From an uncultured Actinomycetes bacterium (GTDB lineage Bacteria; Actinomycetota; Thermoleophilia; Miltoncostaeales; Miltoncostaeaceae), in assembly GCA_937871165.1 (NCBI GenBank), contig CALMXK010000013.1:1-38646 (forward strand): a stretch of DNA of 38,646 nt, read 5' to 3'. The position numbers and the translations under genes are program-made. Positions within the stretch are counted from its first letter, which is position 1. Every line of letters starts with the position of its first letter. The notes beneath the pieces are model-generated. The model was not told where the DNA came from. It did no database searches and worked only from the letters and a program-made list of their open reading frames with translations. Shown here one piece after another: positions 1 to 7,694 of the stretch.

Positions 1-401
1 ATCCAGTGGAAGGCGTCGAGGAGCGCCGCGCCCGCGAAGATGAAGATGCCACGCAGGACGATCGCACCGACGATGCCCCAGAAGATCACGCGCCGCTGCA
101 GCGTCGTGGGCACCTTGAAGTACATGAAGATCATTGCGAAGACGAAGAGGTTGTCGAGCGACAGCATCTTCTCGATCAGAAATCCCGTCAGGTATTCCTG
201 TGCCGCAACGTGACTGTCGAGCATCCACACCACGCCGGCAAACGCGACGCCGACCGCGGCCCAGACCACGCTCCACAGCATCGCCGTCCGCGCATTGATG
301 CTGTTGTCCTCAGACTTTCGCCCAAAGAGGACGAGGTCGATGACGAGCATCACGATGACCGCCACGACGAGGGCGGTCCAACCAAACCATCCAACGTGCA
401 T
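1..401 (-). CDS. TerC/Alx-family integral membrane protein, 3' end cut off by contig start
   Basis: The first 133 codons of a minus-strand gene are present; the rest lies beyond base 1. Hydrophobic segments are visible at about residues 8-27, 40-61, 66-98 and 104-129. The family signature EKMLSLDNLFVF lies at residues 77-88 and an intramembrane acidic residue (Asp21) sits in the first helix, as expected for TerC/Alx proteins, which are linked to Mn2+ export or metal homeostasis. The ATG at 401 is chosen because an AGGAGG Shine-Dalgarno (minus strand, about 409-415) stands 8 nt upstream; another ATG at 408 is in a different frame. The gene is preceded by a manganese riboswitch, which independently supports a role in Mn2+ handling. 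Family assignment is secure; the exact transported ion is inferred. Confidence 0.9.
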   Translation of the reverse strand, partial: MHVGWFGWTALVVAVIVMLVIDLVLFGRKSEDNSINARTAMLWSVVWAAVGVAFAGVVWMLDSHVAAQEYLTGFLIEKMLSLDNLFVFAMIFMYFKVPTTLQRRVIFWGIVGAIVLRGIFIFAGAALLDAFHW

Positions 402-409
402 CTGCCATT

Positions 410-521
410 CCTCCTGATCGCATCACACAGATCAGGAGGTCTCTCCCAGGCATGATGCCTCGCTCGCACCGGGCGGTAGCGCCGTATTGACGACGCGAGC
501 GTTGACGGGATACTCCCCTCC
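410..521 (-). promoter_or_regulatory. yybP-ykoY (Mn2+) riboswitch with Shine-Dalgarno-sequestering expression platform
   Basis: Read on the minus strand, the leader contains GGAGGGGAGTA (521-511), then a stem CGCTCGC/GCGAGCG enclosing GTCGTCAATACGG and CCCGG, a small AGGCAT/ATGCCT hairpin, and GAGAGACCTCC ending at 435. The GGGGAGUA, UCGUCAAU and AGACC blocks are the conserved parts of the yybP-ykoY aptamer, which binds Mn2+. P1 is GGAGG (521-517) with CCTCC (439-435). The same CCTCC begins a perfect 10-bp hairpin, CCTCCTGATC (439-430) with GATCAGGAGG (419-410), which buries the terC Shine-Dalgarno. The two stems exclude each other, so ligand binding should expose the ribosome site (ON switch). 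A weak -10 candidate TATCCT lies upstream at 556-551. Nothing else is evident in 523-621. Confidence 0.92.
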
Positions 522-621
522 AGAAACACCGCAGGCGCGGCGTCGTGTGAAGGATAGCTCAGTCGCGGCAGGGATGGCCGACCGGGCACCCGTCCGCGGT
601 CGTCACCCGCGGCGCGCGGTG

Positions 622-627
622 TAGCGT
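622..627 (+). promoter_or_regulatory. Candidate -10 box (TAGCGT) of a leaderless promoter for the rhodanese gene
   Basis: TAGCGT ends 6 nt before the ATG at 634. No Shine-Dalgarno sequence is visible, and the same spacing recurs before several other genes here, so transcription probably starts at or next to the start codon. No convincing -35 box was found. Confidence 0.45.
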
Positions 628-633
628 GACGCC

Positions 634-1032
634 ATGAAAGTGATTGCCATGCTCGTGGTTGCTGTCGTCGCACTCGCGGGGTGCGGCGCGTCGTCCCCGC
701 CGGACGTCGCCCCGACGGTCGGCGTGCGAACCGTCGCCCCGGCGGCGGCCAAAGCGCTCATCGCGTCAGGAGACGTGACGGTCATCGACGTTCGCACACC
801 GCAGGAGTTTGCCGCCGGGCATGTCGTCGGTGCGACCAACATCAACGTCGAGGCCGCGGACTTCGCGGACCGGATCGAGTCGCTCGATGCGAGTGACGCC
901 TACGTCGTCTACTGTCGATCCGGCAGGCGGTCGGCGGTCGCGGCGGAGCTGATGAAACAGGCCAGGTTCACCGACGTTGCCGACGCCGGTGGTCTCGACG
1001 CGCTTATCGCCGCGGGAGTTCCGACGCAGTAG
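634..1032 (+). CDS. Secreted rhodanese-domain lipoprotein
   Basis: 132 residues. The N-terminus has a lysine, a hydrophobic stretch and the lipobox LAGC (Cys17), so it should be exported and lipid-anchored outside the membrane. From about residue 30 it is a single rhodanese domain: VIDVRTPQEFAAGHVVGATN is the CH2A-like motif, and the active loop is CRSGRRS with the persulfide-forming Cys94. Single-domain rhodaneses move sulfane sulfur to thiol or cyanide acceptors; the acceptor is not evident here. It is convergent with cysG and their 3' ends overlap by 29 bases. Proximity to sulfur assimilation genes is suggestive only. The length is complete for a one-domain rhodanese plus signal peptide. 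Confidence 0.88.
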   Translation: MKVIAMLVVAVVALAGCGASSPPDVAPTVGVRTVAPAAAKALIASGDVTVIDVRTPQEFAAGHVVGATNINVEAADFADRIESLDASDAYVVYCRSGRRSAVAAELMKQARFTDVADAGGLDALIAAGVPTQ

Positions 1033-2431
1033 CTCGTGCACGGTGGAGTGTGTGCGCAATCTCGCGCCCGATCTCCACCACCGGCCCGATCACGACGACG
1101 GCGGGATTGCCGAGGTCGGCTGCCGCGCACCGTTCGGCAAGCGTCTGCAGGGTCGCATCGACGCGGTGCTCGTTCGCCGTGGTCGCCCACCGGATGGCGC
1201 ACGCGGGCTCGTGCGCGGATCGTCCGGCGGCGATGAGCGCGTCTGCGATCTTCGCCAAATTGCCCATGGCCATCAGCAGCACGAGCGTTCCGGGCGCCGC
1301 GCCCAGTGCGCTCCAACGGGCCGCGGCCGCCGGAGCCGCGGGGTCGTCATGACCCGATGCGATGGTGACCGATTGGGCGACGGCGCGATGGGTGAGTGGG
1401 ATCCCGCTCACACCCGCGCCACCGATGGCGGAGCTGATGCCGGGCACGATCTCGAATGCGATGCCGGCGTCGGCGAGCGCCAGCGCCTCTTCGCCGCCGC
1501 GACCGAAGATGAAGGGGTCACCGCCTTTCAGGCGCACGACGCGTCGTCCACGGGCGCCCAGATCGACGAGCAGTGCGTTGATGTCCCGCTGATTCATGCC
1601 GTGGCGCCCGGGTTCCTTGCCGACGTCGATCAGCTCGCAGTCGGGGCGGGCGAGCTCCAGCACCTGCTCGGTCCCCAGACGGTCGTGAACCACCACGTCG
1701 GCGCGTCCGAGCAACGCGGCGCCCCGAAGGGTGAACAGCCCCGGATCGCCCGGGCCGGCGCCGATCAGCGCAACGTGCCCGACCGGTGCGGCCGTCGCCG
1801 CGGCCACGATCTCCGCCGGATCGGCAAGGTCGCCGATCCGTTCGCCCAATCCGTCGCGCAGCAGACGCGACACCGCCGCGGCACGTTCGGTGGGGTCGGG
1901 AAGCGCGGTGATCAATGCGGAGCGGGCGTCATGCAACGCGTCTGCGACGGCGCCCCACTCGTCGCCGAGCGCGCGGTCGACCTGATCGCGAAGGTGTCGG
2001 GAGAGGACCGGGCTCGCGCCGTCGGTGGCCACCGACACGCTGACTCGCCCGCGGTGGGCGGTGGCGGGGACGGTGAACGATGAGTGCTCCGGGGCGTCGA
2101 CCACGTTGACCAGGATGCGTGCGGCCGTCGCGTCGTCGGCGATCAGTCGGTTGAGCGCGCTGTCGTTCGTTGCGGCCACCGCAAGGATGCACCCGTCGAG
2201 GTCGCTCGGGCGGTATTCATGGCTGCGGTGCGCAACGCGTCCGTCGGCCACCAGCGCGGTCAATTCGGTGGTGAGTCTCGGCGCCACGACGTGGACGACC
2301 GCGCCGGCCGCCAGCAACGACCGGACCTTCCGGGTCGCCACACGACCGCCCCCGACGACCAGGCATGGGCGGCCTGTCAGATTGATTTGGATGGCGTAGC
2401 GCTGCGGTCGCTGCGTTTCGTCACTTGCCAT
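1004..2431 (-). CDS. cysG: Siroheme synthase: precorrin-2 dehydrogenase/ferrochelatase fused to uroporphyrinogen-III C-methyltransferase
   Basis: 475 residues, the usual length of trifunctional CysG. The N-terminal part (about 1-200) has the NAD-binding motif VVGGGRVATRK near residue 25 and the dimerisation region of precorrin-2 dehydrogenase/sirohydrochlorin ferrochelatase. The C-terminal part (about 215-460) is a SUMT methyltransferase with the SAM-site motif LIGAGPGDPGLFTLRG, then VVHDRL, and VRLKGGDPFIFGRGGEE. It converts uroporphyrinogen III to siroheme, the cofactor of sulfite and nitrite reductases. It is divergent from the TauE/SafE-cysD-cysN operon, consistent with a sulfate assimilation role. 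The ATG at 2431 follows a TACGCT -10 box by only 6 nt and has no Shine-Dalgarno, suggesting a leaderless mRNA. No sulfite reductase is in the window. Confidence 0.93.
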   Translation of the reverse strand: MASDETQRPQRYAIQINLTGRPCLVVGGGRVATRKVRSLLAAGAVVHVVAPRLTTELTALVADGRVAHRSHEYRPSDLDGCILAVAATNDSALNRLIADDATAARILVNVVDAPEHSSFTVPATAHRGRVSVSVATDGASPVLSRHLRDQVDRALGDEWGAVADALHDARSALITALPDPTERAAAVSRLLRDGLGERIGDLADPAEIVAAATAAPVGHVALIGAGPGDPGLFTLRGAALLGRADVVVHDRLGTEQVLELARPDCELIDVGKEPGRHGMNQRDINALLVDLGARGRRVVRLKGGDPFIFGRGGEEALALADAGIAFEIVPGISSAIGGAGVSGIPLTHRAVAQSVTIASGHDDPAAPAAAARWSALGAAPGTLVLLMAMGNLAKIADALIAAGRSAHEPACAIRWATTANEHRVDATLQTLAERCAAADLGNPAVVVIGPVVEIGREIAHTLHRARATASELPRR

Positions 2432-2437
2432 TGGGGC

Positions 2438-2466
2438 AGCGTACAGGTAAAACTCCGTAAACCCAA
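2438..2466 (-). promoter_or_regulatory. cysG promoter (TTGGGT-17-TACGCT), leaderless arrangement
   Basis: On the minus strand, TTGGGT (2466-2461) is separated by 17 nt from TACGCT (2443-2438), which ends 6 nt before the cysG ATG. The spacing is ideal for a primary sigma factor and the transcript would begin at or beside the start codon. Confidence 0.55.
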
Positions 2467-2474
2467 TGCGGAAT

Positions 2475-2488
2475 GTCCTATTTTGGAC
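2475..2488. promoter_or_regulatory. Candidate operator: inverted repeat GTCC-TATTTT-GGAC between cysG and tauE-like genes
   Basis: A 4-bp inverted repeat around an AT-rich core lies just upstream of the cysG -35 box, in the divergent control region. The 9-mer CTATTTTGG inside it (2478-2486) recurs at 5698-5706, just upstream of the HTH regulator gene, so both may be bound by the same factor. The evidence is only this shared word. Confidence 0.3.
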
Positions 2489-2566
2489 GCGCGTGGTCTG
2501 GCGCCGTCGACCAATAGTGTATGGTTATGCGGCCTATCAGCTTGCGTTATTCAGAAAGCGTTCGGT

Positions 2567-3481
2567 GTGATCGACTTCCTCACAAACGACTCTACGATGC
2601 TGGTCCTGTTCGGGCTGGGCGTCGGCATCCTGGTCGGGACGACCGGAATGGGTGGCGGGTCGATCATGACCCCGCTGCTGATCCTGGTGCTCGGTATCAA
2701 GCCGACGGTGGCCGTCGGAACAGATCTTGCCTACGCCGCCGTCACCAAGACGGTCGGCGGGTGGCGTCATTGGCGCCAGGGTACGGTCGACTTCGGAATC
2801 TCGTTCTACCTCGGGATCGGCAGCATCCCGGCCGCCATCGGCGGTGTCTGGGTCCTGAAGGTCATCGAGCGACACGCCGGAGCGAACTTCGACAAGGTGA
2901 TGCTCGTCATGATCGCCGTCGCGCTGCTGATCACCGCCGTTGCGGTCTCCTGGCGGGCGATCTTCGTGTCCGACGCCGCTGAACGCGAGCGTGAGACGAT
3001 CGACCTCCAGCGCCGCCACAAGATTGCCGCCATCGTGGTCGGCCTGCTCGTCGGCTTCGTGCTCGGAATCACGTCCGCGGGTTCGGGGGCGCTGATCGCC
3101 GTCGCCCTGATCCTGCTGTTTCGGCTGACGCCGCACCGGGTCGTCGGCACGGACGTCTTCCATGCGGCGATCCTGCTGTGGGCCGCCGCCGCGGCGCATC
3201 TGGTCTCCGGCAACGTGGACCTGGTGATGGCGGGCACGATCATGATCGGCTCGATTCCGGGCGTGTGGATCGGCTCGCATCTTGCGATGAAGTTGCCCGC
3301 GGAAGGGCTGCGTCCCCTTCTTGGAATGGTCCTCTTGGCGGCCGGCACGGGCCTGCTCGCCAAGACAGGGCTTAATATTCCCCCGGTGCTGATCCTGCTG
3401 CCGCCGATCGCTCTCGGTCTCGTGGCCTGGTACATGCACACCCGTCGTCTACGCCTGCAGCCCATGAAAGGTGCCGGTTGA
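2567..3481 (+). CDS. TauE/SafE (TSUP) family anion transporter, likely sulfate/sulfite-related
   Basis: 304 residues from GTG 2567; ATG 2597 is an alternative start. Longer in-frame extensions upstream run back through cysG on the other strand and are not credible. The protein has two homologous halves, each starting with a glycine-rich membrane loop: GVGILVGTTGMGGGSIMTP near the N-terminus and GFVLGITSAGSGALIAVAL in the middle, typical of the TauE/SafE family. About eight membrane segments are visible. Members export sulfite or sulfonates or import sulfate; being the first gene before cysD and cysN argues for sulfate uptake or sulfite export in assimilation. Its stop overlaps the TTG start of cysD (TTGA), so the genes are co-translated. 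Confidence 0.85.
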   Translation: MIDFLTNDSTMLVLFGLGVGILVGTTGMGGGSIMTPLLILVLGIKPTVAVGTDLAYAAVTKTVGGWRHWRQGTVDFGISFYLGIGSIPAAIGGVWVLKVIERHAGANFDKVMLVMIAVALLITAVAVSWRAIFVSDAAERERETIDLQRRHKIAAIVVGLLVGFVLGITSAGSGALIAVALILLFRLTPHRVVGTDVFHAAILLWAAAAAHLVSGNVDLVMAGTIMIGSIPGVWIGSHLAMKLPAEGLRPLLGMVLLAAGTGLLAKTGLNIPPVLILLPPIALGLVAWYMHTRRLRLQPMKGAG

Positions 3482-4380
3482 GTATCCACGAGCACCTTGA
3501 TCGTCTCGAAGCCGAGGCGATCTACATCACCCGCGAGGTCGCGGCACAGTTCGGTCGCCCCGTGCTGCTGTTCAGTGGGGGCAAGGACTCCGCGGTCTTG
3601 CTGAAGATCGCGGAGAAGGCGTTTCGGCCCGCCAAGTTTCCGTTTCCGTTGATGCACGTCGACACGGGACACAACTTCCCCGAGGTCGTCGCGTACCGCG
3701 ATCGGTACGTGGCGGACATCGAGGAGCGGCTCATCGTGGCCTCCGTTCAGGAGTCCATCGACGCAGGCCGCGTCGTGGAGCAGACCGGGCCTCGCTCGTC
3801 GCGCAACCAGTTGCAGACGACGACGCTGCTGGATGCCATCGCCGAGCATGGCTTCGACGCCGCCATCGGCGGCGCGCGCCGTGACGAGGAGCGCGCACGC
3901 GCCAAGGAGCGGGTGTTCAGCTTCCGCGACGACTTCGGCCAGTGGGACCCCCGGGCGCAGCGGCCCGAGCTGTGGTCCCTCTACAACGGTCGGGTCCGCA
4001 AAGGTGAGCATGTGCGCGCCTTTCCGCTGTCCAACTGGACGGAGCTCGACGTGTGGGAGTACATCTCCCGCGAGAACATTCCGCTCCCGTCGATCTACTT
4101 CGCGCATGAGCGCGAGGTCTTTCGCCGCGACGGCATGCTGTACGCGGCAAGCGACGTCATCGAGCGCCTGCCGGGCGAGGAGCCGTTCGTCGAGTCGGTG
4201 CGCTTTCGCACGGTCGGCGACATGAGCTGCACCGGCGCGGTCGCCTCCACCGCCACCACGCTGGAGGACGTCGTTGCCGAGATCGCGGCGACCCGCATCA
4301 CCGAGCGCGGCGAGACGCGCGCGGACGATCGCGCCAGTGAGGCCGCCATGGAGGATCGCAAGCGAGTGGGGTACTTCTAA
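3478..4380 (+). CDS. cysD: Sulfate adenylyltransferase subunit 2 (ATP sulfurylase, PP-loop subunit)
   Basis: 300 residues, full length. The PP-loop SGGKDS (residues 33-38) binds ATP pyrophosphate, and GGARRDEERARAKER and FPLSNWTELDVWEYI are conserved CysD blocks; the C-terminus ends RKRVGYF as in other CysD proteins. With CysN it makes adenosine 5'-phosphosulfate from sulfate and ATP, driven by GTP hydrolysis. The start is TTG at 3478, overlapping the upstream stop by 4 nt, with AAAGG 6-10 nt upstream. The stop codon shares one base with the cysN ATG (TAATG). Confidence 0.96.
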   Translation: MSIHEHLDRLEAEAIYITREVAAQFGRPVLLFSGGKDSAVLLKIAEKAFRPAKFPFPLMHVDTGHNFPEVVAYRDRYVADIEERLIVASVQESIDAGRVVEQTGPRSSRNQLQTTTLLDAIAEHGFDAAIGGARRDEERARAKERVFSFRDDFGQWDPRAQRPELWSLYNGRVRKGEHVRAFPLSNWTELDVWEYISRENIPLPSIYFAHEREVFRRDGMLYAASDVIERLPGEEPFVESVRFRTVGDMSCTGAVASTATTLEDVVAEIAATRITERGETRADDRASEAAMEDRKRVGYF

Positions 4381-5660
4381 TGTCGTCACTGACCGAGCAG
4401 CATGTCGACCTGGCACGGTTTGTCACGTGCGGATCCGTCGACGACGGCAAGAGCACCCTGATCGGGCGTCTGCTCTACGACTCCAAACAGGTGATGGCCG
4501 ACCAGCTGGAGCATGTCGAGGACGTCAGCGAACGGCGCGGTGACGGCTACGTCAACCTGGCACTGCTGACCGACGGCCTGCGGGCCGAGCGCGAGCAGGG
4601 CATCACGATCGACGTCGCCTACCGTCCGTTCGCCACGCCGCGTCGGCGGTTCATCATCGCCGACTGCCCGGGTCACGTGCAGTACACGCGCAACATGGTG
4701 ACGGGCGCGTCCACCGCCGACATCGCGGTCATCCTGATCGACGCCCGCAACGGCGTCGTCGAGCAGACCCGCCGCCACTCGTTCATCTGCGGACTGCTGC
4801 GCATCCCGCGCCTGGTGGTCGCGGTCAACAAGATGGACCTGGTCGAATTCTCGAAGGAACGCTTCGACGCGATCTGCGCAGACTTCGCCCAGATCGTCCA
4901 GGAGTTCGACGTCGAGGTCGACCTCGTGCCCATCTCGGCGCTCGACGGCGACAACGTGGTCGACCCGTCCACACGGATGGACTGGTACAGCGGACCCACA
5001 CTGCTGGGGCTGCTCGAGACGGTGCCGCTCGATCGCGCGCACGGCGAGCACGACAGCGGACGGCTGGCGGTGCAGTGGGTGATCCGCCCGCAGTCGGACG
5101 AGTACCACGACTACCGCGGCTACGCCGGTCAGATCGCGTCGGGCACCTTCACCTCCGGTGACCAGGTTGTCGTGCTCCCCGCGGGGCACGTGAGCACCGT
5201 GGCGAGTGTCGAGACGATGGACGGGCCGATCGCCTCGGCCCAGGCGCCGAGTTCGATCACCCTTCGCCTTGCCGACAACATCGACGTGTCGCGGGGCGAT
5301 CTGATTGCGCATGTGACGGACGCTCCGACGGTCACTCGTGAAATCGAGGCGGACGTGTGTTGGATGCACGAGCGGCCGCTCGCGGTCCGGGGGCGGTACG
5401 TGCTGCGCCACACGACCCGTGAGGTCGTTGCGATCGTCGACAGCATCGAACATCGCGTCGACATCCACACGCGTGGGCAAGAGCCCGCAGAGTCCTTGGC
5501 GCTCAACGACATCGGTCGCATCACGCTCCGCACGAGCCAGCCGCTTGCCGTGGATCCGTACGCGGCGGATCGTGAGACGGGGAGCTTCATCCTGATCGAC
5601 GAGGCCACGAACGAGACCCTCGGCGGAGGTATGGTCGTCCGCGCGACCCCTGTCGGCTAG
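4380..5660 (+). CDS. cysN: Sulfate adenylyltransferase subunit 1 (GTPase)
   Basis: 426 residues. GTPase motifs are in order: G1 GSVDDGKST (residues 18-26), G3 DCPGH, G4 NKMD and G5 SAL, followed by EF-Tu-like beta-barrel domains. It powers APS formation by CysD. The length equals CysN alone, so there is no C-terminal APS kinase (CysC) domain, and no separate cysC or APS/PAPS reductase is in the window; those steps must be encoded elsewhere. It is the last gene of the tauE-cysD-cysN operon. A weak hairpin follows the stop but no clear terminator. Confidence 0.96.
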   Translation: MSSLTEQHVDLARFVTCGSVDDGKSTLIGRLLYDSKQVMADQLEHVEDVSERRGDGYVNLALLTDGLRAEREQGITIDVAYRPFATPRRRFIIADCPGHVQYTRNMVTGASTADIAVILIDARNGVVEQTRRHSFICGLLRIPRLVVAVNKMDLVEFSKERFDAICADFAQIVQEFDVEVDLVPISALDGDNVVDPSTRMDWYSGPTLLGLLETVPLDRAHGEHDSGRLAVQWVIRPQSDEYHDYRGYAGQIASGTFTSGDQVVVLPAGHVSTVASVETMDGPIASAQAPSSITLRLADNIDVSRGDLIAHVTDAPTVTREIEADVCWMHERPLAVRGRYVLRHTTREVVAIVDSIEHRVDIHTRGQEPAESLALNDIGRITLRTSQPLAVDPYAADRETGSFILIDEATNETLGGGMVVRATPVG

Positions 5661-5697
5661 CGCATCGTGAGTGATCGCGCACCGGACTTTGCACAGG

Positions 5698-5723
5698 CTA
5701 TTTTGGTGTCGGATCGCTAACAT
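5698..5723 (+). promoter_or_regulatory. Control region of HTH gene: TAACAT -10 box plus the shared word CTATTTTGG
   Basis: TAACAT (5718-5723) ends 8 nt before the ATG at 5732, giving the leaderless spacing seen elsewhere in the window. CTATTTTGG (5698-5706) lies where a repressor would block the promoter and is identical to nine bases in the cysG/tauE control region. No good -35 box is seen. Confidence 0.35.
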
Positions 5724-5731
5724 CCACCACC

Positions 5732-6036
5732 ATGCCGATCGATGCCCAGCGACAGTGGATGTTCCTCTCAAATCACGCCCATGTGCTGCTGTGCGTCGCA
5801 CGCGAACCGGGCGTTCGGATGCGTGACGTGGCCGAACGGGTGGGCATCACCGAGCGTTCCGCGCAGGGCATCGTCTCGGACCTGGTCGAGGCCGGATACG
5901 TGGTTCGCACACGTGTGGGACGTCGCAACCAGTACACCGTGCGTCAGGCCTTCCGTTGCGTCACCCGCTCGAGTGCGGAGCCGGTGTGGGTGACTTGCTC
6001 GAGGTCCTCAAAGGGGAACGGCCCGGCGCGGGCTGA
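5732..6036 (+). pseudogene. Winged-helix (MarR-like) regulator interrupted by a -1 frameshift
   Basis: From ATG 5732 the frame encodes a winged-helix domain: WMFLSNHAHVLLCVAREPG, then MRDVAERVGITERSAQGIV (helix-turn-helix) and GYVVRTRVGRRNQYTVRQA. The frame then stops making family sense. In the -1 frame, from 5954, the sequence continues PLRHPLECGAGVGDLLEVLK and ends at TGA 6034-6036, which matches the usual C-terminus of these ~100-residue regulators. The span is 305 nt, one base short of 102 codons, so a single base is missing between about 5945 and 5956. Without the shift the product would run into the pit gene to 6592. It may be a real pseudogene, a sequencing error or, less likely, recoding; no slippery heptamer is visible. 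Confidence 0.75.
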
Positions 6037-6045
6037 CACCTGTCA

Positions 6046-6082
6046 CGATCGGCTCGACACCCGGCCGATCGAGGGGTTTTTT
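6046..6082 (+). terminator. Putative rho-independent terminator after the HTH gene
   Basis: CGATCGG (6046-6052) pairs with CCGATCG (6065-6071) across a 12-nt loop, followed after 5 nt by TTTTTT (6077-6082). An overlapping CTCGA/TCGAG stem is also possible. The gap between stem and T-run is longer than ideal, hence moderate confidence. Confidence 0.5.
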
Positions 6083-6143
6083 GCCCGGAATATGCGGACA
6101 AAACTGACCGTCGGTCCAGTGTGTTCACCAGATCGTAACCGGC

Positions 6144-6149
6144 TATGCT
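6144..6149 (+). promoter_or_regulatory. Candidate -10 box (TATGCT) of a leaderless pit promoter
   Basis: TATGCT ends 6 nt before the pit ATG (6156). No Shine-Dalgarno is present and no strong -35 box is seen at 16-18 nt. Confidence 0.45.
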
Positions 6150-6155
6150 CGCTGC

Positions 6156-7373
6156 ATGAGCACGGAACTGGTGGTGTTGGGCATCGTCGTGCTGACGGCC
6201 CTTGCGTTCGACTTCACGAACGGTTTTCACGACACGGCGAATGCGATGGCCACATCGATCGCCACGGGCGCCTTGCGTCCCAAGCGCGCAGTCATGCTGT
6301 CGGCCGTGCTGAACTTCGTCGGCGCGCTGCTGTCGGTGGAGGTTGCGCTGACGGTCACGAACGCCGTGATCAAGATCCAGGACAAGAGCGGTGCGCCGAA
6401 GACCGAGCTCACGGCCCAGCATGGTCATGCGCTGCTGATCATTCTTCTCGCGGGCCTCGTCGGGGCGATCATCTGGAACCTCGCGACTTGGCTGGTGGGG
6501 CTGCCGTCGTCGTCGTCGCACGCGCTCTTTGGCGGAATGATCGGTGCCACGGTGGCCGGGCTCGGATTCAGTGGCGTCAAGTGGATCGGTGACGCATCGA
6601 CCAAGAAGCTCGACGGAGTCGTCGGCAAGGTGATCTTGCCGGCCATTTTCTCGCCACTTGTGGCGATGGCCGTCGCAGCCGTGGGAACCGCACTGGTGTA
6701 CCTGATCGTCAAGGGCATCCCGAGCAGTTTCCGTGCCGGAAAGTACCGCACCGGTCAGATCTTCACCTCCGGTCTGTTGTCGCTCGCCCACGGCATGAAC
6801 GACGCCCAGAAGACGATGGGAATCCTGACGCTCGCGCTCATCGGTTCGGGTCACTGGACCGACCTTGAGGCCATTCCGCTGTGGGTCAAACTCACGTGTG
6901 CGATTGCGATCGCGGCGGGCACCTACGTCGGTGGGTGGCGAATCATCCGCACACTCGGCAAGGGACTCGTCAAGATCGGCGCACCACAGGGTTTTGCGGC
7001 CGAAGCGTCGTCAGCGGCGGTCATCTTGGCGTCGAGCCACATGGGCTTTGCGCTCTCCACCACGCATGTCGCCACTGGTTCGGTGCTTGGCACCGGGATC
7101 GGCAAGGCCGGGGCCGAGGTTCGCTGGCGCATCGCCGCCCGGCTGGTGGCCGCGTGGGTGATCACACTTCCGTCCGCCGGTCTCGTGGCGTTCTTGATGT
7201 GGCACCTGGCCGACCTGATCGGTGGCTTCGGGGGAGCACTCGCGATCTTCGTGCTCCTGCTGATCGCGTCCGGCGCGATGTTCCTGCGCTCACGTCGGCG
7301 GATCGTCGACCATACGAACGTCACCGACGAGTGGCCCGATTCGCAGTCGGCGTCGGCGCCGGCCGCGCACTAG
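6156..7373 (+). CDS. pit: Low-affinity inorganic phosphate transporter, Pit family
   Basis: 405 residues. The two PHO4 signature halves are visible: FDFTNGFHDTANAMATSIAT near the N-terminus and SLAHGMNDAQKTMGI past the middle, with GLPSSSSHALFGGMIGA and STTHVATGSVLGTGIG as the paired serine-rich loops. About ten membrane segments. Pit proteins carry metal-phosphate complexes with protons across the inner membrane. The order pit, small 2-TM protein, DUF3349 protein matches Rv0545c, Rv0544c, Rv0543c of Mycobacterium tuberculosis. The stop TAG directly adjoins the Shine-Dalgarno of the next gene, so the three form an operon. Confidence 0.95.
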   Translation: MSTELVVLGIVVLTALAFDFTNGFHDTANAMATSIATGALRPKRAVMLSAVLNFVGALLSVEVALTVTNAVIKIQDKSGAPKTELTAQHGHALLIILLAGLVGAIIWNLATWLVGLPSSSSHALFGGMIGATVAGLGFSGVKWIGDASTKKLDGVVGKVILPAIFSPLVAMAVAAVGTALVYLIVKGIPSSFRAGKYRTGQIFTSGLLSLAHGMNDAQKTMGILTLALIGSGHWTDLEAIPLWVKLTCAIAIAAGTYVGGWRIIRTLGKGLVKIGAPQGFAAEASSAAVILASSHMGFALSTTHVATGSVLGTGIGKAGAEVRWRIAARLVAAWVITLPSAGLVAFLMWHLADLIGGFGGALAIFVLLLIASGAMFLRSRRRIVDHTNVTDEWPDSQSASAPAAH

Positions 7374-7387
7374 GGAGGATCCGGACC

Positions 7388-7678
7388 ATGTGGGAAAACC
7401 TCAAGCTCGCATTCACCAACGGTTGGCATGTTCTGGTTGCGGGGCTGTTGCTCGGCGCCGGTGTGCCAGCCGTGTTCTCGCTCGGCGTTCGTGCGCTCGC
7501 GATGGGTGGCGCCGCGCAGGAAGGCGGACGCATTCGTCCAATTGGGAAGGCGCTGGGTGTGCTGTGCTTCGCCATCGTCGTGCTTGCGATCGGACTCGGA
7601 ATCACGTTCATTGTGGCGTCCGGCTTCGGGAAGAAGCTCGACTTCGAACACATCTACCCGGTCCTTATCGACAAGTAG
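7388..7678 (+). CDS. Small two-helix membrane protein downstream of pit (Rv0544c-like position)
   Basis: 96 residues. Two membrane helices are evident, about residues 13-32 and 57-80, joined by a loop rich in Gly and Arg, with a short tail ending YPVLIDK. ATG 7388 is preceded by GGGAGGA starting right after the pit stop. I do not recognise a named domain. In mycobacteria a conserved small transmembrane protein occupies the same slot between pitA and the DUF3349 gene, so it may be an accessory of the phosphate transporter; this is inferred from position. Confidence 0.8.
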   Translation: MWENLKLAFTNGWHVLVAGLLLGAGVPAVFSLGVRALAMGGAAQEGGRIRPIGKALGVLCFAIVVLAIGLGITFIVASGFGKKLDFEHIYPVLIDK

Positions 7679-7694
7679 AAGTAGAGGGAACGCT

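Noticed and set aside
2084-2566. N-terminal extension of the TauE/SafE gene back to 2084
   Set aside because: The extension lies antisense over the N-terminal domain of cysG and has no membrane or family character.
4380-5660. CysN-CysC fusion (with APS kinase)
   Set aside because: The protein ends at 426 residues, with no second P-loop kinase domain.
5742-6592. Full-length 286-residue protein from the HTH start through to 6592
   Set aside because: The part after about 5950 has no family character and lies out of frame over the pit gene.
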